From contig NZ_FNEN01000015.1 of NCBI RefSeq assembly GCF_900100185.1, positions 1 through 61,956 of the forward strand: 61,956 nucleotides of DNA. The letters run 5' to 3'. Of the stretch, positions 31,044 to 39,850 are shown piece by piece. Each line of letters starts with the position of its first letter. The first letter of the stretch is position 1. The position numbers and the translations under genes are program-made. The stretch comes from Natribacillus halophilus. GTDB taxonomy: Bacteria > Bacillota > Bacilli > Bacillales > Marinococcaceae. Below the pieces are notes generated by a model, which saw only the letters and a list, made by a program, of their open reading frames with translations, was not told the DNA's origin and did not search any database.

Positions 31044-31852
31044 CTTACCGTGTGGTGCATGTCCATCAAGAGGGCGTTGAGCTGGGCGCCCAGTAAAATC
31101 ATAAAGGCGGTTAAAAAAAACCAGACCATCAAACCGATGATAGTTCCAAGGGCTCCGTAGATCAGCGTGTAATCATTCCATTGGTTAAAATAAGAAAAGC
31201 CCAGGGAAGCAGCTTGCCAACCCACCGTAGCGAATAAGGCTCCCGGCCACGTATCGCGCCAGCTCATTCGTTGGCTGGGCACGATGATATAAAGAATGAG
31301 CAGCACGATCCCGACGACGAGAAAGCTGATCCCCCACCGACTAACTGACCAGATGGCGGTCATTATGTCTCCCAGCCCGAGAATATGGAACACAAATTCT
31401 CCGATAGGTTCCCCGAAAACCGGCAATAACAGCGATATAATCACAGCGAATAACAATGTGAAAACGAGCACGAATCCAACGAGGATCATTCTCTTTAATG
31501 TCGGCTCCGGAAGCTGATAAGCGCGATTAACCGAGCGAATGACCGCGAATGCCCCCATCAACGTGATCCAGATCGTCGCAAGCGTGCTGATGGAGAGCGC
31601 CTCCGCATTCCTGACATCCAGGATGGTACTTAAATTCACGGCGATAAACGATAACAATTCTTCCGGAACGTAAGGGCTGATGAGATCCATAACATCCGCT
31701 GTACCAACAGGTAAAAAATTCAGGATACCGAGCAGAACGATCAGTAAGGGAAATAACGCCAACAGGAAGTAGTAAGCCATCTGGGCCGCGATATCGAATA
31801 AGCGATGTTCCCAGGTCGTCCGAACCATGCGCTTAGTGAGCTCTACGATCAT
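31034..31852 (-). CDS. YihY/BrkB-family membrane protein
   Basis: A 272-aa protein with six membrane segments. The family start is AAQMAYYFLLALFPLLIVLLG; NRAYQLPEPTLKRMILVG sits in the middle, and WRDTWPGALFATVGWQAASLGFSYF and IYGALGTIIGLMVWFFLTAFMILLGAQLNA close it. Once called ribonuclease BN, YihY is an integral membrane protein of unknown function. The C-terminus overlaps the terminator of the convergent gene. It lies between two sequences with short tandem repeats. Confidence 0.88.
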   Translation of the reverse strand: MIVELTKRMVRTTWEHRLFDIAAQMAYYFLLALFPLLIVLLGILNFLPVGTADVMDLISPYVPEELLSFIAVNLSTILDVRNAEALSISTLATIWITLMGAFAVIRSVNRAYQLPEPTLKRMILVGFVLVFTLLFAVIISLLLPVFGEPIGEFVFHILGLGDIMTAIWSVSRWGISFLVVGIVLLILYIIVPSQRMSWRDTWPGALFATVGWQAASLGFSYFNQWNDYTLIYGALGTIIGLMVWFFLTAFMILLGAQLNALLMDMHHTVRKK

Positions 31853-31927
31853 ACCTCCACGCCCTCTCTTCGTTCACATAGTATGGCATTTTTTGGAGAG
31901 AGAGGCAAATGGCAGCGGTCGGCGGGG

Positions 31928-32032
31928 GAGGTCGCCGGTAAAGGTGGGGAGATCGCCGCTAGAAACAGCGAAGTCGCCGCTAGAAATGGAAATTTCGCCG
32001 CTAGGGTGGGGGAGATCGCTGCTAAATTCACC
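31928..32032. repeat. Tandem array, 21-bp period, five copies
   Basis: Units are GAGGTCGCCGGTAAAGGTGG, GAGATCGCCGCTAGAAACAG, GAAGTCGCCGCTAGAAATGG, AATTTCGCCGCTAGGGTGGG and GAGATCGCTGCTAAATTCAC (first 20 bases of each). The plus frames encode a heptad such as GEIAARN, but the array overlaps the end of the MFS gene and has no ribosome site, so I regard it as intergenic repeat DNA. It lies between the YihY and MFS genes. Confidence 0.75.
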
Positions 32033-33410
32033 ACCGCTTTCGCAAATAATAAACGAGGGGGATGGACGCGAGCAAGAAAACGGCGACGAGCAAGTAGGAT
32101 TCCTGGACCGCTTGTTCTCCGGCGGCTGCCCACTCGTTCGTACTTAAATGCGTCCCGCGGCGATATTCAAAAAAGATCGAGATGAATACGATGCAGATCA
32201 CTTTCATTAATTGCCGGGAGACGTTGTTAAACGCCGAGCCGGCAGGTACGTGTTCTTCTTTTAAAGCGTTCAACCCGGCCGTGGAAGCAGGCGTGTTGAT
32301 CATGCCGTTCCCGATACCCTGAAAGACGAGGAAAGTGGTGAGCATAACGACACCGACTTCCCCGATGGAGAAACCGATGGCAAACGTGGACAGCGTTGTC
32401 GTCACGACACCGGTCATTATCACGATATAAGGCCCTTTTTTATCCAGCACCCTGCCGCCAATCGTCATGGCAATGCCCATCGACAGCGCTTGCGGGAAGA
32501 GGAGCAACCCCGCGAACAGCGGGGAGTACCCGTAGATGTCCTGAATGAGAATGGGAACGAGCAATAACACGGAAAACATCGCCATCACGCTGAAACAAAT
32601 CACAATCAGACTTCCGCTAAAGACCGTGTTTCGCAAAATCCGTATGTTCAGAAGGGGCTCATCACTGCGGAGTTCCTGCCAAATGAACAAGACGAGCGCG
32701 CTCACACCGGCGGCGATCAAACCGTAAACCCAAAGTTCACCCGGATACGCCTGTAAAAGGTCAATCCCGATCATGGCTGCCACGAGTCCAAAGCTAATAA
32801 AGAGGAAGCCGATCCAATCGAACCTAAGCATCATTGGCTCCCCGTCTTTTTCCAGAAAATAAAGGCCGGCACCGGCGGCTACAACAGCAGTGGGAAGATT
32901 GATATAAAAAAGCATGTCCCAGGAAAAAAATTCTAAAAGCACCCCTCCGAGCGTCGGCCCGATCGTCGGTGCCACCATCGCGGCGATCCCCCAAATACCG
33001 AGGGCCAGTCCCCGCTCGTTTTTGGGGAAATGCTTAAAGATCAGCATCATCGTCAGCGGCATAATCAAACCGCCGCCAAATCCTTGCAGCAGGCGAAAAA
33101 AGATCATGCTCGTAAAATCCCAGGAAAAAGGACCGGCCAAAGAGCCGACAAAAAAAATAAGCGTGCCGAGCAAAAAGATTTTTTTCCGGCCGACGCGTTT
33201 ACTTAAATAACTCGTGAGCGGCATCACAATCGCCATGCCGAGGGCAAAGGCGGTCACGATCCATTGCCCTTCAACGGCGGTAATGTCGAAGAGTTGCATA
33301 AAATATGGCAAGGCAACATTCATCAGACTGTTGTTGAGAATTACCATAAACCCGCCGAGCAAAGTCGCGACGAGCACGCCCCATTTATTGGCTTTTTTTC
33401 CTTCATTCAT
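32028..33410 (-). CDS. MFS drug exporter, DHA2 (EmrB/QacA) family
   Basis: A 460-aa protein with 14 predicted membrane segments. Motif A variant SYLSKRVGRKKIFLLG; motif C region GIWGIAAMVAPTIGPTLGGVLLEFFSW (GPxxGG), and NVALPYFMQLFDITAVEGQWIVTAFAL as in EmrB. Likely a proton-driven exporter of amphipathic drugs or metabolites. I chose the ATG at 33410 (AGGAGCTGTCC upstream). The last residues (YYLRKRW) overlap the 21-bp repeat array by a few bases. No adjacent regulator gene. Confidence 0.88.
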   Translation of the reverse strand: MNEGKKANKWGVLVATLLGGFMVILNNSLMNVALPYFMQLFDITAVEGQWIVTAFALGMAIVMPLTSYLSKRVGRKKIFLLGTLIFFVGSLAGPFSWDFTSMIFFRLLQGFGGGLIMPLTMMLIFKHFPKNERGLALGIWGIAAMVAPTIGPTLGGVLLEFFSWDMLFYINLPTAVVAAGAGLYFLEKDGEPMMLRFDWIGFLFISFGLVAAMIGIDLLQAYPGELWVYGLIAAGVSALVLFIWQELRSDEPLLNIRILRNTVFSGSLIVICFSVMAMFSVLLLVPILIQDIYGYSPLFAGLLLFPQALSMGIAMTIGGRVLDKKGPYIVIMTGVVTTTLSTFAIGFSIGEVGVVMLTTFLVFQGIGNGMINTPASTAGLNALKEEHVPAGSAFNNVSRQLMKVICIVFISIFFEYRRGTHLSTNEWAAAGEQAVQESYLLVAVFLLASIPLVYYLRKRW

Positions 33411-33466
33411 GGCGGACAGCTCCTGGTGGAAAAGCAATCATTCGTATCTCTATATTTTACCATATA

Positions 33467-35251
33467 TCATTTCGCGCTGAAATCCGGAAGCCGATTGGCT
33501 GTCATTCCATAGGAAGCGAACGGACACCCTTCATACAAGAGCCTTTGCTGTACGCCGCGGGGCGTAAAGCGCGTACGGTCAAGGTCAGATGAAACCTCTT
33601 CCCAGAACAGGGGTAAAGCGACAAGTGCTTCTTTGTTGCCTCGGAGCGAATAAGGTGCAATGATCGTTTTGCCAAAGGCATGTTGGGGGATGTCGATATA
33701 GAGTTTACGTCCGCGCTTTTTCTTTAGACGTTCCCGTGTAAATAAATCGGGGCGGTTTTGCAGGCAATAGGCGCCTATGGCTTCAGTGAATGGGTGTGTA
33801 TCTTCATACGTGTATTGGTTTTTCGCAAGAGGCACATACACTTGCAGTCCTTTGTTTCCGGAAAATTTCACAAAGCTCTCCAGTTGTAATTGGTCGAAGA
33901 CCTCTTTGAGCAGGTTCGCGCCTTCAATCGCCAATGAAAAGGCGGCCGCGTCCGGCGGATCGAGATCGATGACGATTTCCTCGACGTAACGGCTCGACGA
34001 TAGCGAAAAAGGAATGTGCCACTCGATCGCGAGTTGATTGGCGAGCCAGAGCAGTGTATCGACATGCTGACAAACGATGTAATCCGTATCTTCGAAAGTT
34101 TCCGCTTCCACAAATGTTGGTGCGTACTCGGGGCACTGTTTTTGGAAAAAAGCGTCACCGAACTGGCCGTGCGGATAGCGCACAAGCGTTAATAAACGAG
34201 ACTCAAGATGTGGCAATACGTATGGTGCGATCGTGCGTGTGTATTCCAGGAAGTCACGCTTGCAAATCTCGGGATCGGACCACAACGGCTTCTCGGGATG
34301 TGTTAACGACACACGTTCCGGCCATTTGAGCGCAGCGTTTTGCCAGTGCTCCCACGTACACTGGCGCGCTGGGGTATCGAATTGAAAGGACTGAAAGCGT
34401 GGTTCACGAAAATCTTCCGAATAAGTGGTGAACGCCATGTTTACAACAATGGAAGGCTCGATGTCATATTTACGACGCGCCGGAACCCATTCCCCGTTGT
34501 TTTTGATGATCGTGACGAGCGATTCTTTTTCAGCTTTTGAAAATCCGTGCGCACATTGTCCAAGCGTGACCGCTTCGCCGTTTTTATAGACTCCGACGTC
34601 AAAATAACCGTTCTCGGGATTATAGGATTGAATGAAGCAGGTGAGGAGGCGAGGGGTTTTTATTTTGAGCCAGGATTCTGATCGCCCGTCTTTATAGGTG
34701 TGCGAGGAGGTTTTGGCGACGATCCCTTCGCTGCGGTACAGATGTGTCTGATATTGAATGTCTTCTACATCCTGGGTGGAAGGGATTAATTGAATGCGAC
34801 GTTCATCATGGGGCGCCGGGATGGTGGGAAGGTGATGGTTTTTCAGTATTCGTGCGAGTTCCTGTTTACGCTCGCTATAAGGTTTATTTTTTACAGAAAG
34901 CATGTCGAAGACGAGAAAAGCGGCCGGGCGCTCATGGCTTGAAGTGTTGATGCTTGCCTGGGAACGCAGGCGGTGACGGCGTTTAAGGGTATGAAAATCC
35001 GCGAGCCCCGGATTTTCCAACAGAACGATTTCACCATCCAGGTGAATGGAGGATTTGTCCTTGAAGTGATGCTTGCATGTAGCGACGATCTCTGGAAATT
35101 GCGAAGCCAGGTTTTTGTGATTGCGGCTGAGCAACGAACAGGTCGAGCCGTCCCAGATAAGCTGCGCGCGGTAGCCGTCGTATTTTAATTCATATTGCCA
35201 TTGGGCTCCTTTAGGGATTTCGTCACGGCTGAATGCCAACATGAACGACAT
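33467..35251 (-). CDS. ligD: ATP-dependent DNA ligase/polymerase LigD (NHEJ)
   Basis: A 594-aa protein. The N-terminal ATP-dependent ligase domain (about 1-290) has the adenylation Lys in YELKYDGYRAQL. The C-terminal primase-polymerase domain (about 300-594) has VSLTHPEKPLW, IDLDPPD as catalytic Asp pair, and KFSGNKGLQVYVPL. The domain order Lig-Pol, without the 3'-phosphoesterase domain, equals B. subtilis YkoU. It repairs double-strand breaks with Ku, chiefly in germinating spores. A SigG-like promoter is present at 35,269-35,298. Divergent from ku, 93 bp apart. Confidence 0.95.
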   Translation of the reverse strand: MSFMLAFSRDEIPKGAQWQYELKYDGYRAQLIWDGSTCSLLSRNHKNLASQFPEIVATCKHHFKDKSSIHLDGEIVLLENPGLADFHTLKRRHRLRSQASINTSSHERPAAFLVFDMLSVKNKPYSERKQELARILKNHHLPTIPAPHDERRIQLIPSTQDVEDIQYQTHLYRSEGIVAKTSSHTYKDGRSESWLKIKTPRLLTCFIQSYNPENGYFDVGVYKNGEAVTLGQCAHGFSKAEKESLVTIIKNNGEWVPARRKYDIEPSIVVNMAFTTYSEDFREPRFQSFQFDTPARQCTWEHWQNAALKWPERVSLTHPEKPLWSDPEICKRDFLEYTRTIAPYVLPHLESRLLTLVRYPHGQFGDAFFQKQCPEYAPTFVEAETFEDTDYIVCQHVDTLLWLANQLAIEWHIPFSLSSSRYVEEIVIDLDPPDAAAFSLAIEGANLLKEVFDQLQLESFVKFSGNKGLQVYVPLAKNQYTYEDTHPFTEAIGAYCLQNRPDLFTRERLKKKRGRKLYIDIPQHAFGKTIIAPYSLRGNKEALVALPLFWEEVSSDLDRTRFTPRGVQQRLLYEGCPFASYGMTANRLPDFSAK

Positions 35252-35268
35252 GGGAACACCTCCGCTGT

Positions 35269-35298
35269 TAGCATGATCCCAAGTTTTTCAACGTATTC
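35269..35298 (-). promoter_or_regulatory. Candidate SigG promoter of ligD
   Basis: On the minus strand GAATA (35298-35294), an 18-bp spacer, CATGCTA (35275-35269). It fits GHATR-N17/18-CATNNTA. B. subtilis ykoU/ykoV are SigG-dependent, which supports the call. It would give a short leader. Confidence 0.45.
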
Positions 35299-35344
35299 TC
35301 TTTGTTTTTAATGCCAAACTAGGCTTAAAAAGGAGGGAAGTCGT

Positions 35345-36166
35345 TTGCACACGATTTGGAAAGGAAGTATTCAGTTCGGGCTCGTGTCTATCCCCATTAA
35401 ATTGCATGCTGCTACGGAAAATAAAGCGGTCTCGTTTCGAAACCTGCATAAAAAATGCCACACCCCGATTAAGTACGAGAAAGTGTGCCCGGTTTGTGAG
35501 GAATCGGTGGAAAACGACGATATCGTCAAGGGTCATGAAATGAATGACGGGCGTTTCGTCGTCGTCGATGACGAGGAACTGAAATCATTAAAAGAAGCGA
35601 ATACGGAGAAAGCCGTGGAAATCCTCGACTTCGTCCATATTGATGAGATTGATCCGATTTATTTTAACCGCAGTTATTATCTGGGGCCTGATGAAGGAGG
35701 CACGAAAGCGTACGCTCTGCTTCGCAAGGCGCTTTCCGACACCCGAAAAGTCGGGATCGCGAAGATTATCATTCGTTCCAAGGAACAACTGGCTGTTTTG
35801 CGGATTCGCGAAGAGACGCTGTTGATGGAGACGCTGCATTACCCGGATGAAATCCGCGCGAGCGCCGATGTGCCGAACGTACCTTCAAGCGAAAATATCG
35901 AGAAAAAAGAGTTGGACACCGCGGTTCTGCTCATCGATCAGTTGACAGCCAGCTTTGACCCGGAAAAGTATGAAGATGAATACCGCAAGAATTTACTCGC
36001 GCTCATCGAATCGAAACAAAGCGGCGAAAACATCGTCACCCCCGAAAAAGAGAAGCAACCGGACAATGTCACCGACCTCATGGACGCCTTGCAGGCTTCC
36101 GTCGATCGCACGAAGAAAACATCGGCATCGGAAAAAAAGAAAACGACCTCGAAGAAATCGTCATAA
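35345..36166 (+). CDS. ku: Ku DNA-end-binding protein
   Basis: A 273-aa bacterial Ku: MHTIWKGSIQFGLVSIPIKLH, LHKKCHTPIKYEKVCPVCEESV with a CxxC-type zinc-like knuckle, then YYLGPDEGGTKAYALLRKALSD. The C-terminus (about 235-273) is a Lys/Ser-rich tail (KKTSASEKKKTTSKKSS), which contacts DNA or LigD. It forms homodimers that bind DNA ends and recruit LigD. The start is TTG 35345 after AGGAGGGAAGTCGT. Divergent from ligD. Confidence 0.95.
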   Translation: MHTIWKGSIQFGLVSIPIKLHAATENKAVSFRNLHKKCHTPIKYEKVCPVCEESVENDDIVKGHEMNDGRFVVVDDEELKSLKEANTEKAVEILDFVHIDEIDPIYFNRSYYLGPDEGGTKAYALLRKALSDTRKVGIAKIIIRSKEQLAVLRIREETLLMETLHYPDEIRASADVPNVPSSENIEKKELDTAVLLIDQLTASFDPEKYEDEYRKNLLALIESKQSGENIVTPEKEKQPDNVTDLMDALQASVDRTKKTSASEKKKTTSKKSS

Positions 36167-36168
36167 CC

Positions 36169-36199
36169 GAACCGTCGGCGGATAAATGCCGGCGGTTTA
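36169..36199 (+). terminator. Terminator of ku
   Basis: ACCGTCGGC-GGATAAAT-GCCGGCGGT, followed by TTAATG; the T-run is short. Confidence 0.6.
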
Positions 36200-36279
36200 A
36201 TGTTGCATATAAGCCACCCCTTTTGGGCAAAAGAATAAAGAATTCTTTCCTGTACTCACAGAAAAAGGGGGGATAACCA

Positions 36280-37050
36280 ATGGCAGACGAAAACGATGAA
36301 CAAAATAGTGGCATTTCACGCCGGCAGTTTCTTAAAAATAGTGGCTATATTGCCGGCGGACTCGTCGGTGGAGGGCTCCTGGGTGGCGTTTTTGCACAAA
36401 ATTTTCTCGGCACAACGGATGCCCCGGATATCGATACGGATGACGAGGTCGACACTACTTCTCCCGGAGAACTGACGCAGGCACGCATGTTTTTTAAACG
36501 CCAGGAAGATTTTGATGTGTTAAGCGCAGCCGTAGAACGCATTTTTCCTGATGACGATACCGGACCGGGGGCTATAAGTCTGGCCGTTCCCTATTTCATA
36601 GACAAGCAATTGGCCGGTGAATACGGCTTTAATTCCCGGGAGTATATGGAGGGGCCTTTCTTTGAAGGCGCTCCGACGCAAGGGCCGCAGACGGGATTGC
36701 TTCGCAGGGATGCTTTTCTTCATGGGGTGCGTACGATCCAAAACATAGCTGAAGATCACTTTGATGAATCTTTTTTTGATCTGGAATCAGAGACCCAGGA
36801 TGAAATTTTAGAGGCCTTTGAAGAAGGGGAAGTGGACATGACGGGCATTGCTTCCGATGAATTTTTTTCCAAGTTGCGGACGGCCACCATCGAAGGCGCA
36901 TATTCTGACCCTGTCTACGGCGGAAACCTCAATATGGACGGCTGGAGGCAAATTGGCTACCCAGGCTCCCAAATGTCTTATACGAATGTCATTGAGGAAG
37001 AAGAATTTGTGGAAATGGACCCGGTCAGTTTACATGACCATCACGAATAA
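36280..37050 (+). CDS. Gluconate 2-dehydrogenase subunit 3-like protein
   Basis: A 256-aa protein. The twin-arginine signal SRRQFLKNSGYIAGG is at about 9-25, so it is exported folded, probably with the downstream flavoprotein. The middle matches gluconate dehydrogenase subunit 3: LSAAVERIFPDDDTGPGAISLAVPYFIDKQLAG, then a closing GGNLNMDGWRQIGYPG. The subunit helps assembly and export of the membrane dehydrogenase; substrates may be gluconate, sorbitol or other polyols. It is the first gene of a pair with the GMC oxidoreductase at 27 bp. Confidence 0.88.
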   Translation: MADENDEQNSGISRRQFLKNSGYIAGGLVGGGLLGGVFAQNFLGTTDAPDIDTDDEVDTTSPGELTQARMFFKRQEDFDVLSAAVERIFPDDDTGPGAISLAVPYFIDKQLAGEYGFNSREYMEGPFFEGAPTQGPQTGLLRRDAFLHGVRTIQNIAEDHFDESFFDLESETQDEILEAFEEGEVDMTGIASDEFFSKLRTATIEGAYSDPVYGGNLNMDGWRQIGYPGSQMSYTNVIEEEEFVEMDPVSLHDHHE

Positions 37051-37077
37051 ATAAATGGCTTAAAAAGGAGAGCGATT

Positions 37078-38787
37078 ATGGCAACAGAGTTACCTAGAAA
37101 AGAGGCAGCCGTCATCGGGGTTGGCTGGGCCGGTGGGATTATTGCCTCGGAACTGGCGAAAGACGGCATCGAGGTTATCGGACTGGAACGCGGCGCTGAG
37201 CGGACGGTTGATGATTTTATTATGCAAAAGGATGAATTAAGGTACGCGGTGCGTTATGACCTTATGCAGGATTTATCGAAAGAGACGCTCACCTTTCGAA
37301 ACGATCGGGATATGCGTGCGCTGCCGATGCGGCAGATGGGCTCATTTTTGTTGGGAACAGATCTGGGTGGGGCGGGGGTTCACTGGAATGGACAGTGCCC
37401 GCGTTTTCTCCCTTATGATTTTGAGATTCGCTCACAGACCATTGACCGCTACGGCGAAGATAAAATTCCTGACGATATGCCGCTTCAAGATTGGGGCATC
37501 AGTTACGAGGATATGGAAGAGTACTTTGCCCAGTTTGATGCAACGATCGGAACCTCCGGGGAAGACAATGAAATGACCGCGCCCCGGTCGACGGAATATC
37601 CAACTCCTCCGATGGTCGAAACCCCGGCCATTCGCATGTTTAAGGAAGCATCAAGTGATTTGGGGTTACACCCTTATCAAGGGGCTTCTGCCAATTTGAC
37701 GGAGGCTTATACGAATCCGGATGGACAAACGATTCAACAGTGCCAGTACTGTTCTTTTTGTGAGCGTTTTGGCTGTGACTATCAGGCGAAATCAGATCCG
37801 ATCATCACGGTGATTCCGACAGCGAAGGAAACAGGAAATTTCGAATTGCGCACACATGCCAATGTGAGACGCATCTCATATGACGGTGAATACACAGACG
37901 GCGTTTATTTCATTGATACCCGAACCGGTGAAGAGTTTTTTCAGCCGGCGGATATGGTGATTCTGACTACTTATGTGATGAACAACACCCGCCTGTTATT
38001 AGAGTCGGAGATTGGCACGCCTTATGATCCGGATACGCAAAGCGGTGTTATTGGTAAAAATTATTGTTATCAAATTATGGCGGAAGCGCAAGGGTACTTT
38101 GATCAACAGTTTAATCTATACGCGGGTGCGGGCGCTTTGGCCGGGCAATTGGATGATTACAACGGCGACAATTTTGATCATGGCGATCTTGATTTCATCC
38201 ACGGAGGCACGATCCAGCTCACACAAACAGGGATTCGGCCGATTAATACCAACCCGGTCCCTCCGGGAACGAAACAATGGGGTAGTGAATTTAAAGAAGC
38301 GAATGCTTATTATTTATTTCGAACGTTATCCGTCGGGTCTCAAGGCGCGAGTATGCCTTATGTGAATAATTATCTTGATCTGGATCCAACCTATACGGAT
38401 CGTTTCGGTGATCCTTTATTACGGATGACGTATAATTTTACAGAGCAAGACCGGAATCTTGCCGCCCATCAAACCCAGCGAATGGAAGAGATTATGCAAG
38501 AAATGGGGGCGAATGAGATTGTCGCCAACCCGGATATCGGCGATTATAACATCATGCCTTATCAAACGACCCATAATACGGGTGGGGTCATTATGGGCGC
38601 CGATCCGGAGACCTCGGCGGTCAACAATTATTTGCAGATGTGGGATTGTGAAAACCTCTTCGTTGTGGGCGCTTCCGCTTTTCCCCATAACAGCGGCTAT
38701 AATCCGACACCTACGGTAGGAGCCCTTTCTTATCGTGCTGTTGAGGGCATCAAACAGTATTATGAAAATCCGGGACCGTTGGCATGA
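37078..38787 (+). CDS. GMC-family FAD-dependent dehydrogenase (gluconate dehydrogenase-like)
   Basis: A 569-aa flavoprotein: FAD-binding GVGWAGGIIASELAKDG near residue 16, LGGAGVHWNGQCPRFLPYDFEIRS, a Cys cluster QCQYCSFCERFGCDYQAKSD, and the C-terminal HNSGYNPTPTVGALSYRA with the catalytic His/Asn pair. The Cys cluster is typical of the periplasmic gluconate/2-ketogluconate dehydrogenase flavoprotein group. It lacks its own signal, so it presumably rides with the Tat-exported subunit 3. The usual cytochrome c subunit is not encoded next to it. Confidence 0.9.
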   Translation: MATELPRKEAAVIGVGWAGGIIASELAKDGIEVIGLERGAERTVDDFIMQKDELRYAVRYDLMQDLSKETLTFRNDRDMRALPMRQMGSFLLGTDLGGAGVHWNGQCPRFLPYDFEIRSQTIDRYGEDKIPDDMPLQDWGISYEDMEEYFAQFDATIGTSGEDNEMTAPRSTEYPTPPMVETPAIRMFKEASSDLGLHPYQGASANLTEAYTNPDGQTIQQCQYCSFCERFGCDYQAKSDPIITVIPTAKETGNFELRTHANVRRISYDGEYTDGVYFIDTRTGEEFFQPADMVILTTYVMNNTRLLLESEIGTPYDPDTQSGVIGKNYCYQIMAEAQGYFDQQFNLYAGAGALAGQLDDYNGDNFDHGDLDFIHGGTIQLTQTGIRPINTNPVPPGTKQWGSEFKEANAYYLFRTLSVGSQGASMPYVNNYLDLDPTYTDRFGDPLLRMTYNFTEQDRNLAAHQTQRMEEIMQEMGANEIVANPDIGDYNIMPYQTTHNTGGVIMGADPETSAVNNYLQMWDCENLFVVGASAFPHNSGYNPTPTVGALSYRAVEGIKQYYENPGPLA

Positions 38788-38867
38788 ATAAGCGGTTTCC
38801 TGCAAATGGCAGGAGTAAGATTCCCCTGATGTTTACATCTTAATGTGTAAAGAGGGGGATCTTAGTT

Positions 38868-39494
38868 ATGAAAAAAATTACAGTAGCGACAGCTGTGTTT
38901 TTCGTTGTAACAGCAAGTGTTGCCGGATGCGGAACAACGGATGAAAATGCTGCTGATCCGGGCAGAGACCCGATCGATTCGGCAGACATCAATCAAGTGA
39001 ATGATCAAAGCCGGGAACATGATGAATCGGAGTTCACCATTGACGACCGCGTCGAAAGAGGGGAACGTCACGGTGCCCGTAATATGAGAGATGGCCGCGG
39101 TTCATTTTATTATAACAATCCTCAGGACGTCGTGGATAAGGACACGTATACAGCGGAAGAACGGCGGGCAAATGAAGAACGTGCCCACCGCTATGAAGTG
39201 GAAAACGGCTCTCAATCCGAAGATATTGCGCAAGAGATTGAGACCATGGATCACGTAGAAGACGCTCAAGTTTTCGTTGACAATCATCACGTGTTGGTCG
39301 GGGTTCGAACCGATACGGATGAGCAAGGACAACCGCTGGAGGAGATTGAAAAATGGCTACAAGCCGAGATGACGGACAAAGAAATCCTTGTTACGGACAG
39401 CGAAGAGATCACTAAACGCCTGGATAATAACGCCAGCGACGAAACATCCGAATCGTTTCAGGACCTTATCGATGATATACGGAATGATTCCTGA
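38868..39494 (+). CDS. YhcN/YlaJ-family sporulation lipoprotein
   Basis: A 208-aa lipoprotein: signal peptide with lipobox VAGCG (Cys around 21), an acidic linker (about 22-100), and the YhcN/YlaJ domain with IAQEIETMDHVEDAQVFVDNHHVLVGVRTD, then EKWLQAEMTDKEILVTDSEEITKRL. B. subtilis YhcN is a spore protein made in the forespore. The insert KDTYTAEERRANEERAHRY matches no domain I know. It has AGAGGGGGAT upstream. A terminator follows. Confidence 0.85.
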   Translation: MKKITVATAVFFVVTASVAGCGTTDENAADPGRDPIDSADINQVNDQSREHDESEFTIDDRVERGERHGARNMRDGRGSFYYNNPQDVVDKDTYTAEERRANEERAHRYEVENGSQSEDIAQEIETMDHVEDAQVFVDNHHVLVGVRTDTDEQGQPLEEIEKWLQAEMTDKEILVTDSEEITKRLDNNASDETSESFQDLIDDIRNDS

Positions 39495-39506
39495 TACCTG
39501 AAAGCC

Positions 39507-39545
39507 AAGAGCAGCTCTTTTCACTTGAGGGGTGCTCTCTTTTTA
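39507..39545 (+). terminator. Terminator of the YhcN/YlaJ gene
   Basis: AGAGCAGCTCTTTTCACTTGAGGGGTGCTCTC followed by TTTTT; the stem contains mismatches. Confidence 0.7.
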
Positions 39546-39589
39546 GTGAAGAAAAAATGAGAGGAATCACCGGACGCGTAAGCAGGTGA

Positions 39590-39715
39590 TGCATCACTCG
39601 GGGGTAGTGAAGCCATAAACCAGCGATCTCCTGCCTACAATGGCGTCACCCGGCCATAGGTGAAGCCACAAATTAACGATATCCTGACTGTAATGGCCTC
39701 ACCCGCCGCAATGTA
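39590..39715. repeat. Two ~53-bp repeats with GGTGAAGCCA/TGGCSTCACC arms
   Basis: GTGAAGCCATAAACCAGCGAT...TGGCGTCACC and GTGAAGCCACAAATTAACGAT...TGGCCTCACC repeat with a 53-bp period. Each copy is an imperfect palindrome. The remaining part of the 356-bp gap (39,716-39,850) carries only the promoter region of the antitoxin. Confidence 0.65.
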
Positions 39716-39850
39716 TATTCCTGTAAAAGTAAACAGACAAAAATTAGCTCTGTATGGAAGAGGAATCGGTTCGGACACTGAGTATGAATTGTGTGAAAAG
39801 ATATGATAAGATGATGAATAAGAATTATAGTTATAAGCGAGGTGACTCCA

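Noticed and set aside
31805-32185. Plus-strand frames with heptads like GEIAARN
   Set aside because: They come from the 21-bp array and run into the antisense of the MFS gene. The 7-residue repeat follows from 21 = 7 codons and no start signal is visible.
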